A stretch of DNA of 64,000 nucleotides from assembly GCF_001422405.1 (NCBI RefSeq), contig NZ_LMMV01000002.1, forward strand, positions 62,001 through 126,000, given 5' to 3'. Of this stretch, positions 17,313 to 29,330 are shown one piece after another (the stretch's first letter is position 1; every line of letters starts with the position of its first letter). The DNA is from Pseudorhodoferax sp. Leaf267. GTDB lineage: Bacteria; Pseudomonadota; Gammaproteobacteria; Burkholderiales; Burkholderiaceae_C. Below the pieces are notes generated by a model, which ran no database searches, had not been told where the DNA came from, and worked only from the letters and a program-made list of their open reading frames with translations. The position numbers and the translations under genes were made by a program.

Positions 17313-17902
17313 CGGGCGCTCTCCGTGGCCAGCGTCGCCAGCAGCGCGGCCAGCTGCGGCAGCGTGAGCACGTAGTCGGCCGGGCCCGCGGCCAGCGCGC
17401 ACTCGGGCATCAAGGGCATGAGGGCATCGGCCGGGTCCTGCACGGCAGCCAGGCCGCCGGCCGCGCGGATCGCGACGAGGCCGGCCGCACCGTCCTGGTT
17501 GCCGCCGGTCAGCACCACGCCCAGCAACGCGGCGCCGTACAGTTCGGCCGCCGACTGGAACAGCACGTCGATCGAAGGGCGCGAGTAGTGCACGGGCTCG
17601 TCCACCGACAGCGCCAGCTGCGGGCCGGCATCCACCAGCAGGTGGTAGTCCGGCGGGGCGAAGTAGACGGTGCCGGGCGCGATGGGCTCCTTGTCCTGGG
17701 CCTCGCGCACGGGCACGGCGCACTTGGGCGCGAAGATGTCCACGAGCAGGCTGCGGCGCTCGCGCGGCAGGTGCAGCACCACGAACACGGGCGCGCGCAG
17801 GCCGGCGGGCAGGGCCGGCAGCAGGGCCGTCAAGGCCTCCACGCCGCCGGCGGAGGCGCCGATCACGACGGCCTCGATGCGCGCTGGCAAAAGGCTCGTC
17901 AT
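17309..17902 (-). CDS. cheB: CheB-type protein-glutamate methylesterase domain, no receiver
   Basis: 197 residues covering only the CheB catalytic domain. The nucleophile lies in VVIGASAGGVEAL, the His in VFVVLHLPRER, and the Asp in LTGGNQDGAAG, so the Ser-His-Asp triad looks intact. The usual N-terminal receiver of chemotaxis CheB is missing. CheB demethylates or deamidates receptor glutamates; no methyl-accepting receptor is encoded in the window. It overlaps cheR by an ATGA junction on one side and the receiver-kinase on the other. Loss of the receiver implies activity that is constitutive or controlled by a partner. Confidence 0.92.
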
Positions 17903-18719
17903 GCGACCTGCTTCTGGTAGATGCGCTCGTCGCGGACGAAGTCCGAGAACGCATCGGCACTGCTGGAAAAGCGCAGCGACTCCTTGCTGCCCAGGCCCAA
18001 AAAGCCCTTGCGGCACAGCGCGTCGCGGAACAGGCCGAGCGCCCGGTCCTGCAGCGCGCGGTCGAAATAGATCAGCACGTTGCGGCACGACACCAGCTGC
18101 ACTTCGGCGAACACGCTGTCGGTGGCCAGGCTGTGGTCCGAGAACACGACCTGCTGGCGCAGGCTCTTGTCGAACACCGCGCGGCCATAGGCGGCGGTGT
18201 AGTAGTCCGACAGCGAGCTGCGCCCGCCCGCGCGCTGGTGGTTCAGCGTGAACGCGGCGATGCGGTCCAGGTCGTAGACGCCGGCCTCGGCGCGCTGCAG
18301 GGCCTGCGGGTTGATGTCGGTCGCGTAGATCAGCGTGCGCTGCAGCAGGCCTTCCTCGCGCAGCAGGATGGCCAGCGAGTACACCTCTTCGCCGGTGCTG
18401 CAGCCGGCCACCCAGACCTTGAGCGACGGGTAGGTGCGCAGCAGCGGCACGACCTCGTTGCGCAGCGCCAGGAAGTAGGGTGGGTCGCGGAACATCTCGC
18501 TGACCTGCACCGTCATGTAGTCCAGCAACTGGGGGAAGAACGCCGGCTCGTGCAGCACCTTGTCCTGCAGCTGCGAGACGGTCTCGCACGAGAAGCGGGC
18601 CATCGCGGCCTTGAGCCGGCGCCGCATCGAGGCGCCCGCATAGCCACGGAAGTCGAAGTGGTACTTCAGGTAGATCGCGTCCACGAGCAGGCCCATCTCG
18701 ATGTCGAAGGTGCGGTCGG

Positions 18720-18723
<4 letters not shown>
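17899..18723 (-). CDS. cheR: CheR-type protein-glutamate methyltransferase
   Basis: 274 residues from a GTG at 18723 overlapping the hybrid kinase stop (GTGA). The N-terminal helical domain (KYHFDFRGYAGASMRRRL) is followed by a SAM-binding Rossmann domain: VWVAGCSTGEEVYSLAI, IYATDINPQAL, and CRNVLIYFD near the end. These are the CheR signatures. CheR methylates glutamates on chemoreceptors; here the likely substrate is the CHASE3-GAF kinase or an unlinked receptor, since no chemotaxis CheA/CheW genes are present. Confidence 0.93.
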
Positions 18724-22247
<3,524 letters not shown>

Positions 22248-22372
22248 AGAAACGCAGACATGAAGTGCAGGATTCTAGAAACCGGCAGCCCGAGTTTCTG
22301 TAGGAGCCGTCCTATGCGTCTGTCGGATGAACGGCCCAGTGCCACCGCCTGACGCCGCTTAGAATTTTCGCG
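22248..22372. other. Divergent intergenic region (hybrid kinase / GAF gene)
   Basis: 125 bp between divergent genes. TAGAAT elements occur toward each gene (about 22272-22277 on the minus strand and 22360-22365 on the plus strand), resembling -10 boxes, but neither has a convincing -35. The plus-strand one is so close to the ATG at 22373 that a transcript would be nearly leaderless. Confidence 0.3.
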
Positions 22373-22834
22373 ATGCGCCCCAAGATCCTGCTGTTTCGCA
22401 CCGCCCTTGAGACTGCGGGCATCAATGCCAGCCTGGCCGTGCTGAACGGCGGCATCGCGCACCGCTAAAGCGGCGTCTTCCGGCTCGACGGCGACTTGCT
22501 GACCAACACCCATCTTTATGACAAGCAGGGCGAGCCGCCCCTGCCGGGCTTGAGCAGCGTGCTACTGACTGACAGCTTCTGCCAGGTGGTGCTGCGCGAC
22601 GGTGGGCTGTGCATGGAAGACTCCACGCACGACGCGCGCGTGGCGGGAAGCCCGTATCAAGGCATGGTCGTGGCCTACCACGGCGTGCCCATCACCAGCG
22701 ACAGCGGCGAACTGGTCGGCACGCTGTGCCATTTCGACCTGCGCCAGCAGCTCCTGCCGGACGACGAATTCGAATGCCTGCAGCAGGCCGCGCGCCTGCT
22801 GGGCGCCCACGCGGCGCTGCTGGCTGCGGCCTGA
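22373..22834 (+). pseudogene. GAF-domain protein interrupted by an in-frame TAA
   Basis: One continuous frame from ATG 22373 to the stop at 22832-22834 encodes a GAF-like protein of 153 codons, but codon 32 is TAA (22466-22468). The text around it reads NGGIAHR-stop-SGVFRLDGD, where a Tyr codon (TAT/TAC) would fit. The downstream part contains GAF-type features (LTDSFCQVVLRDG, MVVAYHGVPITSDSGELVGTLCHFD). Restart could occur only at weak codons such as TTG 22496, losing about 41 residues. A point mutation or a base-call error explains it equally well. It lies just upstream of the cyclase-PilZ gene, which it may once have served. Confidence 0.8.
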
Positions 22835-22920
22835 GATCCACGCCGCGCCCGCGCGGACCTCTCCCCTATACTGCCCTGCGACGCGGCCTGCACCCGCTGC
22901 ATTCGCAAGGATCGTTTCGC

Positions 22921-24000
22921 ATGAACCACCCGGACCAGACCTCCGCCCTCGCTTCCGTCCTGGCCGTGCTGGCACGTGAAACCCGGGCGCCGGTTGCCCC
23001 GGCCGTGCACGCCGAGCTGGCCGCCATCCTCAACGGCGGCGAGGCCGATTCCGCGCCCGTGCAACTGTCCGTCGAGCAGCGCGAAGTGACGATCCTCGTG
23101 GCCGACCTGCGCGGCTTCACGGCACTGACGGCCACGCAGCCGGCGGGCACCATCGTGACCATGCTGAACTTGTGCCTCTCGCGCCTGTCCGAGGTGGTGT
23201 TCCGTTACGAGGGCACGATCGACAAGTTCAGCGGCGATTCGCTGACCGTGCTGTTCGGCGCACCGACCTCGCGCGAGGACGACGTGCTGCGCGCGCTGTG
23301 CTGCGCCGTGGAGATGCAGCAGGCCATGCTGGAGCTCAACAACCACTACTTGCGCCGCCAGATGCCCGAACTGCACCTGGGCATCGGCGTCAACACAGGC
23401 CAGGTCATGGCGGGCCGCTTCGGCAGCGCGGCCTATTCGGAATACGCGGTCATCGGCAACCAGGTCAGCCTGGCCTCGCGCATCGAATCGTTCAGCATGC
23501 GCGGCCAGGTGCTCATCAGCGAGAACACCTACGCGCGCAGCAATGGCGTGGCCTCGGCCACCGAGCCCAAGGACGTGTTCGTGGCCGGCAAGAGCCTGCC
23601 CGTGCAGGTGCGCGAGCTCATCGCCATCGCCTCGCGCCGGCTCAAAGTGCCGCGCCAGGAGTTCCGCCGCAGCCACCGCGTCGAAGTGCGCGTGCCCTGC
23701 CGCTTCCGCATGCTGGAGGACGGCCGCCCCGTGGGCGAGCCGCAGCGCGCGCTGATCCGCGACGTGGGCTACCACGGCCTGCTGCTCGAACTGGAGCGCC
23801 CGCTGGCGCACCAGGTGGAGGTGTCGCTCGACTTCGACCTCACGCTGGTCGACTACCACGTGGGCGATATCCGCGCCAAGATCGCCAAGGTCAAGCGCGA
23901 GGGCGAGCATCTGCTGGCAGGGCTGGAGTTCACCGCGATCAGCGCCGAAACCAACGCCAAGATCCAGATGTTCGTGCAGCTGCTCGTAGGTGCCGGCTAG
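22921..24000 (+). CDS. Class III nucleotidyl cyclase-like domain fused to PilZ domain
   Basis: 359 residues. Residues 50-230 form a class III cyclase homology domain: metal Asp62 in VADLRGFTAL, Lys102 and Asp106 in IDKFSGDSLTV, then YAVIGNQVSLASRIE (176-189). Canonical cyclases have D and N where this has Asn180 and Ser183, while Arg187 is kept, so substrate selection and transition-state residues are altered. Residues 245-355 are PilZ-like, with the RRSHR box (249-253) and DVGYHG (281-286) in place of the usual D/NxSxxG. PilZ domains bind c-di-GMP. The protein may link cAMP/cGMP and c-di-GMP signalling, or be a binding-only relic. ATG 22921 follows an AAGGAT site. Confidence 0.85.
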   Translation: MNHPDQTSALASVLAVLARETRAPVAPAVHAELAAILNGGEADSAPVQLSVEQREVTILVADLRGFTALTATQPAGTIVTMLNLCLSRLSEVVFRYEGTIDKFSGDSLTVLFGAPTSREDDVLRALCCAVEMQQAMLELNNHYLRRQMPELHLGIGVNTGQVMAGRFGSAAYSEYAVIGNQVSLASRIESFSMRGQVLISENTYARSNGVASATEPKDVFVAGKSLPVQVRELIAIASRRLKVPRQEFRRSHRVEVRVPCRFRMLEDGRPVGEPQRALIRDVGYHGLLLELERPLAHQVEVSLDFDLTLVDYHVGDIRAKIAKVKREGEHLLAGLEFTAISAETNAKIQMFVQLLVGAG

Positions 24001-24012
24001 GCACCTCGGCGC

Positions 24013-25032
24013 TCAGCGCGGCAGCGACTCGACTTCCTTCGTCCAGCGGTCGATCAGCCGGCGCCGCTCGGCCGACTTGCCGTACTTTTCGAAGTCGTAC
24101 TTGATGAGTTTGACGCTGTCGATGGATGGGATGCGCGGGTCGGCCTTGAAGGTCCTGTTGGCAGGCGTCTGGAAGCTGCCCACGGTGGCGCCCACGGCCT
24201 GGCCGGCCGGGCTCATGAGCCAGTCGTAGTACTTCTGCGCATTGGCCTTGTTGCGCGCGCCCTTCACCAGCGCGATGCCGCCGATCTCGTAGCTCGTGCC
24301 CTCGCAGGGCGCGGCCGTCTTGACCGGGAATCTGTCGAGCTTCCACTTCTCGAAGTTGAATGCGAAGGTCACGCCGATGGCCACCTCGCCCTTGGCCACG
24401 TTGGGCGCCTGGGCCTGGCCGCTGCGCGTGTACTGCGTGACGTTGCGGTGCAGTTTCTTGAGGTAGTCGAAGGCGGCGTCTTCGCCCATCTGCTGCACCA
24501 GGCCCGCGATCACGGTGTAGGCGGTGCCGCTGGAGGCGGGGTGCGAGATCTCGATCTCGCCCTTGTATTCCGGCTTGATCAGGTCGGCCCAGCACTTGGG
24601 CTCGGGCAGCTTCTTCTTCTTGAGCAGGTCGGTGTTGTAGCCAAAGCCGATGGTGCTGGTGTAGAAGCCGCCGACCTGGTTGCCGCTCATGGCGTACTGG
24701 CGCACGGCCCACTCGTGCAGGTCGTTGATGTAGGCCGGGCGGTAGGCGTCCAGCAGGCCGGCCTCGGCCGCCTGCAGGAAGGGGTCGCCCGTGCCACCCC
24801 ACCAGATGTCGGTCTTGGGGTTCTGCGCCTCGGCGCGCAACTGGGCACCGATCTCGCCAGTGCCCTTGTGGGCCTGGTTGACCTTGATGCCGGTCTGGCG
24901 CGTGAACTCGGCGGCTGCGGCCTCACACCAGGGGGCGTCGGTGCTGCACAGTGCATTGACGACGCCTTGCGCCTGGGCGGCGCCAGCGCCGAGCGCCAGC
25001 ACGAGGGGGATGAATCGGAAGGGCAGGCGCAT
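24013..25032 (-). CDS. Fe(3+)-type ABC transporter periplasmic binding protein (orphan)
   Basis: 339 residues with a signal peptide (FRFIPLVLALGAGAAQAQG). The mature protein follows the bacterial extracellular solute-binding family used by Fe(3+), thiamine or phosphonate-type importers: DIWWGGTGDPFLQAAEAGLL, GFYTSTIGFGYNTDLLKKKK, SHPASSGTAYTVIAGLVQQMG and a late RNKANAQKYYDWLMSPAGQ. AAGGAG lies eight bases before ATG 25032. No permease or ATPase gene is adjacent, so its membrane partners are elsewhere. Ligand unproven; iron is a family-based guess. Confidence 0.88.
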   Translation of the reverse strand: MRLPFRFIPLVLALGAGAAQAQGVVNALCSTDAPWCEAAAAEFTRQTGIKVNQAHKGTGEIGAQLRAEAQNPKTDIWWGGTGDPFLQAAEAGLLDAYRPAYINDLHEWAVRQYAMSGNQVGGFYTSTIGFGYNTDLLKKKKLPEPKCWADLIKPEYKGEIEISHPASSGTAYTVIAGLVQQMGEDAAFDYLKKLHRNVTQYTRSGQAQAPNVAKGEVAIGVTFAFNFEKWKLDRFPVKTAAPCEGTSYEIGGIALVKGARNKANAQKYYDWLMSPAGQAVGATVGSFQTPANRTFKADPRIPSIDSVKLIKYDFEKYGKSAERRRLIDRWTKEVESLPR

Positions 25033-25076
25033 GCGGATCTCCTTTGCTGTCGATGGCCGCAGCGATTGTGCCGCCG

Positions 25077-25907
25077 CTACATCGCCCAGATCCGCGGCGG
25101 CACGGCCGGCATCTCCCAGCAGGCGCCGCGCCACGCGGCCCATACCTTCTTCATGAGGTCCATCGCCGGCTCGACTACCGGCGCCAGCGCGCGCACCACG
25201 ACCACCTGCGCATGCGGGCTGGTCGCGCCCGCCATCGTGCGCAGCGCATGCGCCTCGACCACGGCACGCGCGGCATCGAGCACGCGTTCGCGGCGCACGC
25301 GTGGCAGCTTGTCGCCGCAGGCGAAGAACAGCGTGGCCATGCAGCGCTGGCCGGCCAGGCCCAAAGGCCCGTCGAGCAGGCGCTTGTCGAGCGCGTCGAT
25401 GCGCGCGCGTTCCAGCCACACACCGGGCAGCTCGATGTGCTGCTGCAGACTGCCTTGAAGGAAGGGCTTGCCGGCATGGGGCAGACCCAGGGCCGTGACG
25501 TCCCAACCCATCAGTTCGGCGCCGCTCGCCAGCTGGAACTGCAAGCGGTTCTCGGCGAGGCATTGGTCATAGCACAGGGCCTCGGCCGGCAGCCATTCCA
25601 GCCGCGAGCCGCTTGCCAGCGTGAGGCGGCTGCGCTGCACGGCGGGCTCGCCGTCCGACCGGTAAAAGCGCGCCGCGCCGGGCGTGGTGACCAGGCCGTG
25701 CGCGCCGGGCGCCACGTCCACGGCGATGTCCAGCGTGTCGCCGCCGACCAGGCCGCCGGGGGGGTGCACCAGCACGTTGTGGCAGACCGCGTCGCCCTCG
25801 GGATAGAGGCTTTGCAGGATGCGCAAGGGCCCGTCGTGGCGGTGCCGCGCGACGCTGCGGCCAGCCTCCAGCCGGTAGTCCAGCGCAAGGCTGGCATGCC
25901 AGGTCAT
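25077..25907 (-). CDS. ureD: Urease accessory protein UreD (orphan)
   Basis: 276 residues. UreD scaffolds nickel insertion into urease together with UreF and UreG. Signature segments: LYPEGDAVCHNVLVHPPGGLVGGDTLDI in the first third (the highly conserved HPPGG/GGD core), VTTPGAARFYRS, and EALCYDQC. In Burkholderiales ureD normally opens the run ureDABCEFG, but here the next gene downstream is the solute-binding protein and no other urease gene exists in the window. Either the rest of the cluster has moved or been lost, or it is reached beyond this region. ATG 25907 follows opgD by a few bases, suggesting co-transcription. Confidence 0.92.
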   Translation of the reverse strand: MTWHASLALDYRLEAGRSVARHRHDGPLRILQSLYPEGDAVCHNVLVHPPGGLVGGDTLDIAVDVAPGAHGLVTTPGAARFYRSDGEPAVQRSRLTLASGSRLEWLPAEALCYDQCLAENRLQFQLASGAELMGWDVTALGLPHAGKPFLQGSLQQHIELPGVWLERARIDALDKRLLDGPLGLAGQRCMATLFFACGDKLPRVRRERVLDAARAVVEAHALRTMAGATSPHAQVVVVRALAPVVEPAMDLMKKVWAAWRGACWEMPAVPPRIWAM

Positions 25908-25914
25908 GGCGGGC

Positions 25915-27507
25915 TCAAGGCAGCAGCTGGTAGAGCCAGGTCTCCGACAGCGTCTGGTCCCCGTTCCTGAGGTACAGCCGCAGGTCGGCCGGGCCCGGGC
26001 CTTCGGGTGTGTAGTCGAACTGCGCGCGCCAGTGGCCGGCCACGCCATTGGGCACGGCCTCGGTGAAGACATACGAGAACTGCCCGCGCGCCGACGAGAG
26101 TACGGCCTCGGGCTTCACGCCGAACGGCAGGCTGGCCAGCGACCCGCCCAGGAACTCGACCATGAACTTGCGTACGCCCGCTGGCCGCGGCTGCCCCGGC
26201 TGGCCGCCGCGCCCCAGCCGCGTGGCCACGCAGCGCGCCAGTGGCGAGGGAAAGGGCTCGCCGTCTACCCAGTGCAGCCGGTAGCGCAGGTTGTAGCTGC
26301 TGCCGGCCTTGGCTGGCGCGCGGGGAACCCAGAACGCGCCGATGTTGTCGTGGATCTCGTCGTCGGTCGGAATCTCCACGAGCTCGACCGCGCCTTCGCC
26401 GAAGTCGGACAGCGGCTCCACCCACAGGCTGGGCCGCCGGTCGTAGTAGACGCCATCCAGGTAGTGGTCGAAGTTGCGGTCGCGCTGCATCAGGCCGAAG
26501 CCCTTGGGCGACCTGTCGCCAAAGGCCGAAATGCCGGTCGCGCCGGGGTTGTTTAGCGGTCGCCAGATGCGCTCGCCCGCGCCGTTCCACAACGCCAGGC
26601 CATCGGAATCGTGCACCTCGGGCCGCCAGTCGATGCCGCCGGGCTTGAGCTTGTCCGAGTACCAGTACATGGACGTGAGCGGCGCGATGCCCAGGCGCGC
26701 CACGTCCTTGCGCAGGAACAGCCGGCACTCGATGTCCATGACCACGGCCTTGTCACGCCGCATCGAGAAACGGTAGGCGCCCGCGATACTCGGGCCTTCC
26801 AGCAGTGCGTGGATCACGACCGTGTCCGACCCATCGGCCGGCGGCTCGAAATAGACCTGCGTGAACGACGGAAACTCCTCGGCCCGGCCCGCGGCCGCTA
26901 CATCGATCGCGATGCCGCGCGCCGACAGGCCGTACTGGTACAGCTCGCCGATGGCCCGGAAATACGAAGCGCCGAGAAACGCCACCCAGTCGTTGCCCTG
27001 CCACGGCAGCTTGGCCTGGTCACCGAGCCGGCTTTCCTGAAAGCGGAACCCGGCGAAGCCAGCGCCCTGCGGCAGCGCGCGGGCCGGGCTGTCGGCAGGC
27101 ATCTCGAAATAGGCCGGGTCATACAGCACTTCACGCGCGCGGCCCTGGCCACCGGGCGCGTCCAGCACGTGCATGTGGACCGGCGTCTGGAAGAAGCGCC
27201 CCAGATGGAAGAAGGTGACAGGGAAGGGGCCGGGACCGTCCTTGAACAGCGCGAACTCGGGCTTGTACTTGAGCTTGCCGTGCGCGTCGTAGTCGATGCG
27301 CTCGAGCACATCGGCCGGCAGCGGCGGTGGCGGCGCGAACGGCTTCGCGCCCAGGGCCTGGGCCTGCGCGACCAGTGCTTCGAAGGAGAAGGGCTTGGGC
27401 GGGCCCAGCTTGAGGCCGGACTGTGCCAGCGCCTCTTGTGACAATCCCAGCGCGGCAAGTGCCGCGGCGGTGCCGCCTGCGGTCATGAGAGTTCTGCGGT
27501 GCAACAT
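25915..27507 (-). CDS. opgD: Periplasmic glucan biosynthesis protein OpgD/MdoD
   Basis: 530 residues. The MdoG/OpgG family helps make and shape osmoregulated periplasmic glucans. The N-terminus MLHRRTLMTAGGTAAALAAL has twin arginines and a hydrophobic stretch, fitting Tat export, which favours OpgD over OpgG. Seen: FEALVAQAQALGAKPF, YDAHGKLKYKPEFALF, FQESRLGDQ, LTSMYWYSDKLKPGG and FGLMQRDRNFDHYLD, all family signatures. Full length. The glucosyltransferase partner OpgH is not in the window. ureD follows within 8 bp. Confidence 0.93.
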   Translation of the reverse strand: MLHRRTLMTAGGTAAALAALGLSQEALAQSGLKLGPPKPFSFEALVAQAQALGAKPFAPPPPLPADVLERIDYDAHGKLKYKPEFALFKDGPGPFPVTFFHLGRFFQTPVHMHVLDAPGGQGRAREVLYDPAYFEMPADSPARALPQGAGFAGFRFQESRLGDQAKLPWQGNDWVAFLGASYFRAIGELYQYGLSARGIAIDVAAAGRAEEFPSFTQVYFEPPADGSDTVVIHALLEGPSIAGAYRFSMRRDKAVVMDIECRLFLRKDVARLGIAPLTSMYWYSDKLKPGGIDWRPEVHDSDGLALWNGAGERIWRPLNNPGATGISAFGDRSPKGFGLMQRDRNFDHYLDGVYYDRRPSLWVEPLSDFGEGAVELVEIPTDDEIHDNIGAFWVPRAPAKAGSSYNLRYRLHWVDGEPFPSPLARCVATRLGRGGQPGQPRPAGVRKFMVEFLGGSLASLPFGVKPEAVLSSARGQFSYVFTEAVPNGVAGHWRAQFDYTPEGPGPADLRLYLRNGDQTLSETWLYQLLP

Positions 27508-27516
27508 GACCTGGAT

Positions 27517-27738
27517 TTAACCAGAGGCCCGCGGGGTGCCCGCGGCCGCAGCAGTGCCCGCAGTAGTGCGAAGGAATTGGCCGGTGGTAGCCCGATCCGG
27601 TCCTGTGGTGGCGTCGGGCGCGAGGCGCACGCGATGCGGTGCGCTCCAAGGGGCGCCCAAGGGCACGCGCAGCATGGCTTCGGCCAGGGAGCTGCGGCAG
27701 ACGTTGCCCATGCAGATGGTCGGGATGTTGGTGCGCAA
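27517..27738 (-). pseudogene. Remnant of low-molecular-weight protein-tyrosine phosphatase
   Basis: Within the 370-bp gap between opgD and the SGNH gene, the minus frame reads NIPTICMGNVCRSSLAEAML (27670-27729), the P-loop C-x5-R-S of low-molecular-weight tyrosine phosphatases in its expected N-terminal context. After about 12 further plausible residues (RVPLGAPWSA) the similarity fades, and the frame ends about 70 codons from the start, far short of the family's 145-165. The conserved DPD loop near the C-terminus is missing. A gene fragment or decayed copy. Such phosphatases often accompany exopolysaccharide genes, and the neighbour is an SGNH-type protein. The rest of 27508-27877 shows nothing else. 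Confidence 0.55.
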
Positions 27739-27877
27739 GGTACAAGGCTCGATGTGGGTGCCGCACGGTGTCGCCCGGGCACCAAGGGCGCAACGGTGAC
27801 GGACGGCGAGGAACTGCAGTACGTTCGGTCTCACGCCAGGCCCGATGCCTGGATGTAGGGGCGAAAGGTGGAATGCC

Positions 27878-28810
27878 ATGAGGCGCAGGGAATGGTTGTT
27901 TGTCGTGTCTGCGGCCGTCGTGCTGCTGGTGCTGCTGGCGGAGGTCGCTGCGCGCTGGTCGGGCGTGCTCAGCATGCCGCTGTATCTGGCGGATCCGCAG
28001 TTGGGCTACGTGCCCCGGCCCGATCAGCAGGGGGCTCAGCTCCACAAGAACGCCTGGGTGGTCAACGAGAAGTCCATGGGCACCTCGTCCTGGTCTCCCA
28101 ATGGGGCGCGAGACCTGTTGCTGCTCGGCGATTCCCTGGTATGGGGCGGCGACGCCTACGACCAGCCCGACAGGCTGGGGCCGCAGATGGAACAAGGCCT
28201 GCCGGACTGGCGTGTCTGGCCCGCTGCGGCGAACAGCTGGGCCGTGCTCAATGAGATCGCCTACCTGGACCACCACCCGGACGTGCAGGCCGAGGCCGAC
28301 GTCGTGGTGTGGGTGCTGAACACGGCCGATCTGGGCGGGCGTGCGCAGTGGGCCAACCCCATCAGCCATCCGCTGGAGCGGCCGGCCAGTGCGGTGGTCT
28401 ACCTGCTGCAGCGCCATGTGCTGCGCGATGTGGGCCACCTGTTCGACCGATTGAAGTGGGCTGTCATGGGGCCCGGCCCGGGCCAGCAACGGGCGCAGGT
28501 CGTGGACGCCGCCAGCGTGGCCGCCCTGGAGCGAAAGTTGCAGCAGCTGTCGGGCAAGCCCGTGCTCTTCGTGCTGGTGCCCCACCGCGCAGAGCTGGGA
28601 GAGCCCACGCCCAGATACCTGGAGTTCCGTGCAGCGCTGGTCGGTGCGCTGGGCGGCTGTTGCGGGCTGCTGGAACTGCGGGACGACCCTGGCTGGACGC
28701 TGGGGCTGTACCGGGATGAGATCCACCCGACGGTGCAAGGCAACCGGCTGCTGGCAGCGCGCATCGTGCAACGATTGGTAAAAGACGACGCATGGCGCTC
28801 ACGGCAATGA
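27878..28810 (+). CDS. Membrane-anchored SGNH/GDSL-type hydrolase-like protein
   Basis: 310 residues. A short basic start (MRRREW) and one hydrophobic segment (LFVVSAAVVLLVLLAEVAA) indicate a signal anchor, with the rest probably periplasmic. LLLLGDSLVWGGDA is block I of SGNH hydrolases (nucleophile Ser); DEIHPTVQGNRLL near the C-terminus supplies the Asp-x-x-His pair. Middle blocks are less clear. Proteins of this form often modify acyl groups on surface polysaccharides. AAAGGTGG precedes ATG 27878. No polysaccharide cluster is adjacent apart from the phosphatase remnant and opgD. Function inferred only from fold motifs. Confidence 0.78.
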   Translation: MRRREWLFVVSAAVVLLVLLAEVAARWSGVLSMPLYLADPQLGYVPRPDQQGAQLHKNAWVVNEKSMGTSSWSPNGARDLLLLGDSLVWGGDAYDQPDRLGPQMEQGLPDWRVWPAAANSWAVLNEIAYLDHHPDVQAEADVVVWVLNTADLGGRAQWANPISHPLERPASAVVYLLQRHVLRDVGHLFDRLKWAVMGPGPGQQRAQVVDAASVAALERKLQQLSGKPVLFVLVPHRAELGEPTPRYLEFRAALVGALGGCCGLLELRDDPGWTLGLYRDEIHPTVQGNRLLAARIVQRLVKDDAWRSRQ

Positions 28811-28856
28811 GCCAGGCGCGCCCTGCATGCGCATGAAGGGTCCGTCGCCCAGCGCG

Positions 28857-29132
28857 TCAGGCGCGGAAGTCGTCGAACGGGTGGCGGCCGAGCTGCAAGG
28901 GGGCCTCGGGCGGTGGCGCTGCCGCGCGCAGGGCGCGCTCGCCGCGTTCGGTCAGGCCGAAGACCACGGCTTCGCCCTCGGGGCTCATGGGAGTGTTGAG
29001 CGGGCCGTGCGGCACCGAGGCCGTGATGACCTCGGCTGCCTTCAGCACGCGAACCTTGTCGACCTCGCTGGCGGTGCGGACCAGCAGGGGGAAATGCGCA
29101 TTCTCGAGCTTGGCGAGATAGTCGAGCGACAT
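28857..29132 (-). CDS. Small conserved-type hypothetical protein
   Basis: 91 residues, no domain recognised. It starts MSLDYLAKLENAHFPLL, has a central helix-like region rich in Val/Ala with ASVPHGPLNTPMSPEGEAVVFGLTERGERALR, and ends in an Ala/Pro-rich tail. No signal peptide or membrane span. The start is well supported: GGAGGAAG lies six bases before ATG 29132. The VVFGLTERGERAL stretch recalls a winged-helix-type beta-hairpin but is too little to assign. Transcribed alone and divergently from the GAF gene. Confidence 0.75.
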   Translation of the reverse strand: MSLDYLAKLENAHFPLLVRTASEVDKVRVLKAAEVITASVPHGPLNTPMSPEGEAVVFGLTERGERALRAAAPPPEAPLQLGRHPFDDFRA

Positions 29133-29330
29133 GTCTTCCTCCGTTCGGTGGAAGGCCCATTCTGTCGGCCGCTGGCGGGCTTGTCGCGCGGTTTTCTGTA
29201 ACGGCCCTGCTGGACACTCGGCCAAGAGCTTCGCCTTGCCGAGCCGTTGTCATAGTGCATGCAATTGCACGGTGCCTCGCTATAGTCGCTCTGGGCCCGG
29301 GCAGCTGGCGCGGGCGCGTCGGGAGTCACC

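Noticed and set aside
24013-25907. Search for ureA/B/C/E/F/G near ureD
   Set aside because: No frame in the window carries the UreC nickel-site motifs or other urease signatures.
29264-29286. Promoter for the GAF gene using TTGCAC and TATAGT
   Set aside because: The spacing is only about 11 bp, far from the required 16-18.
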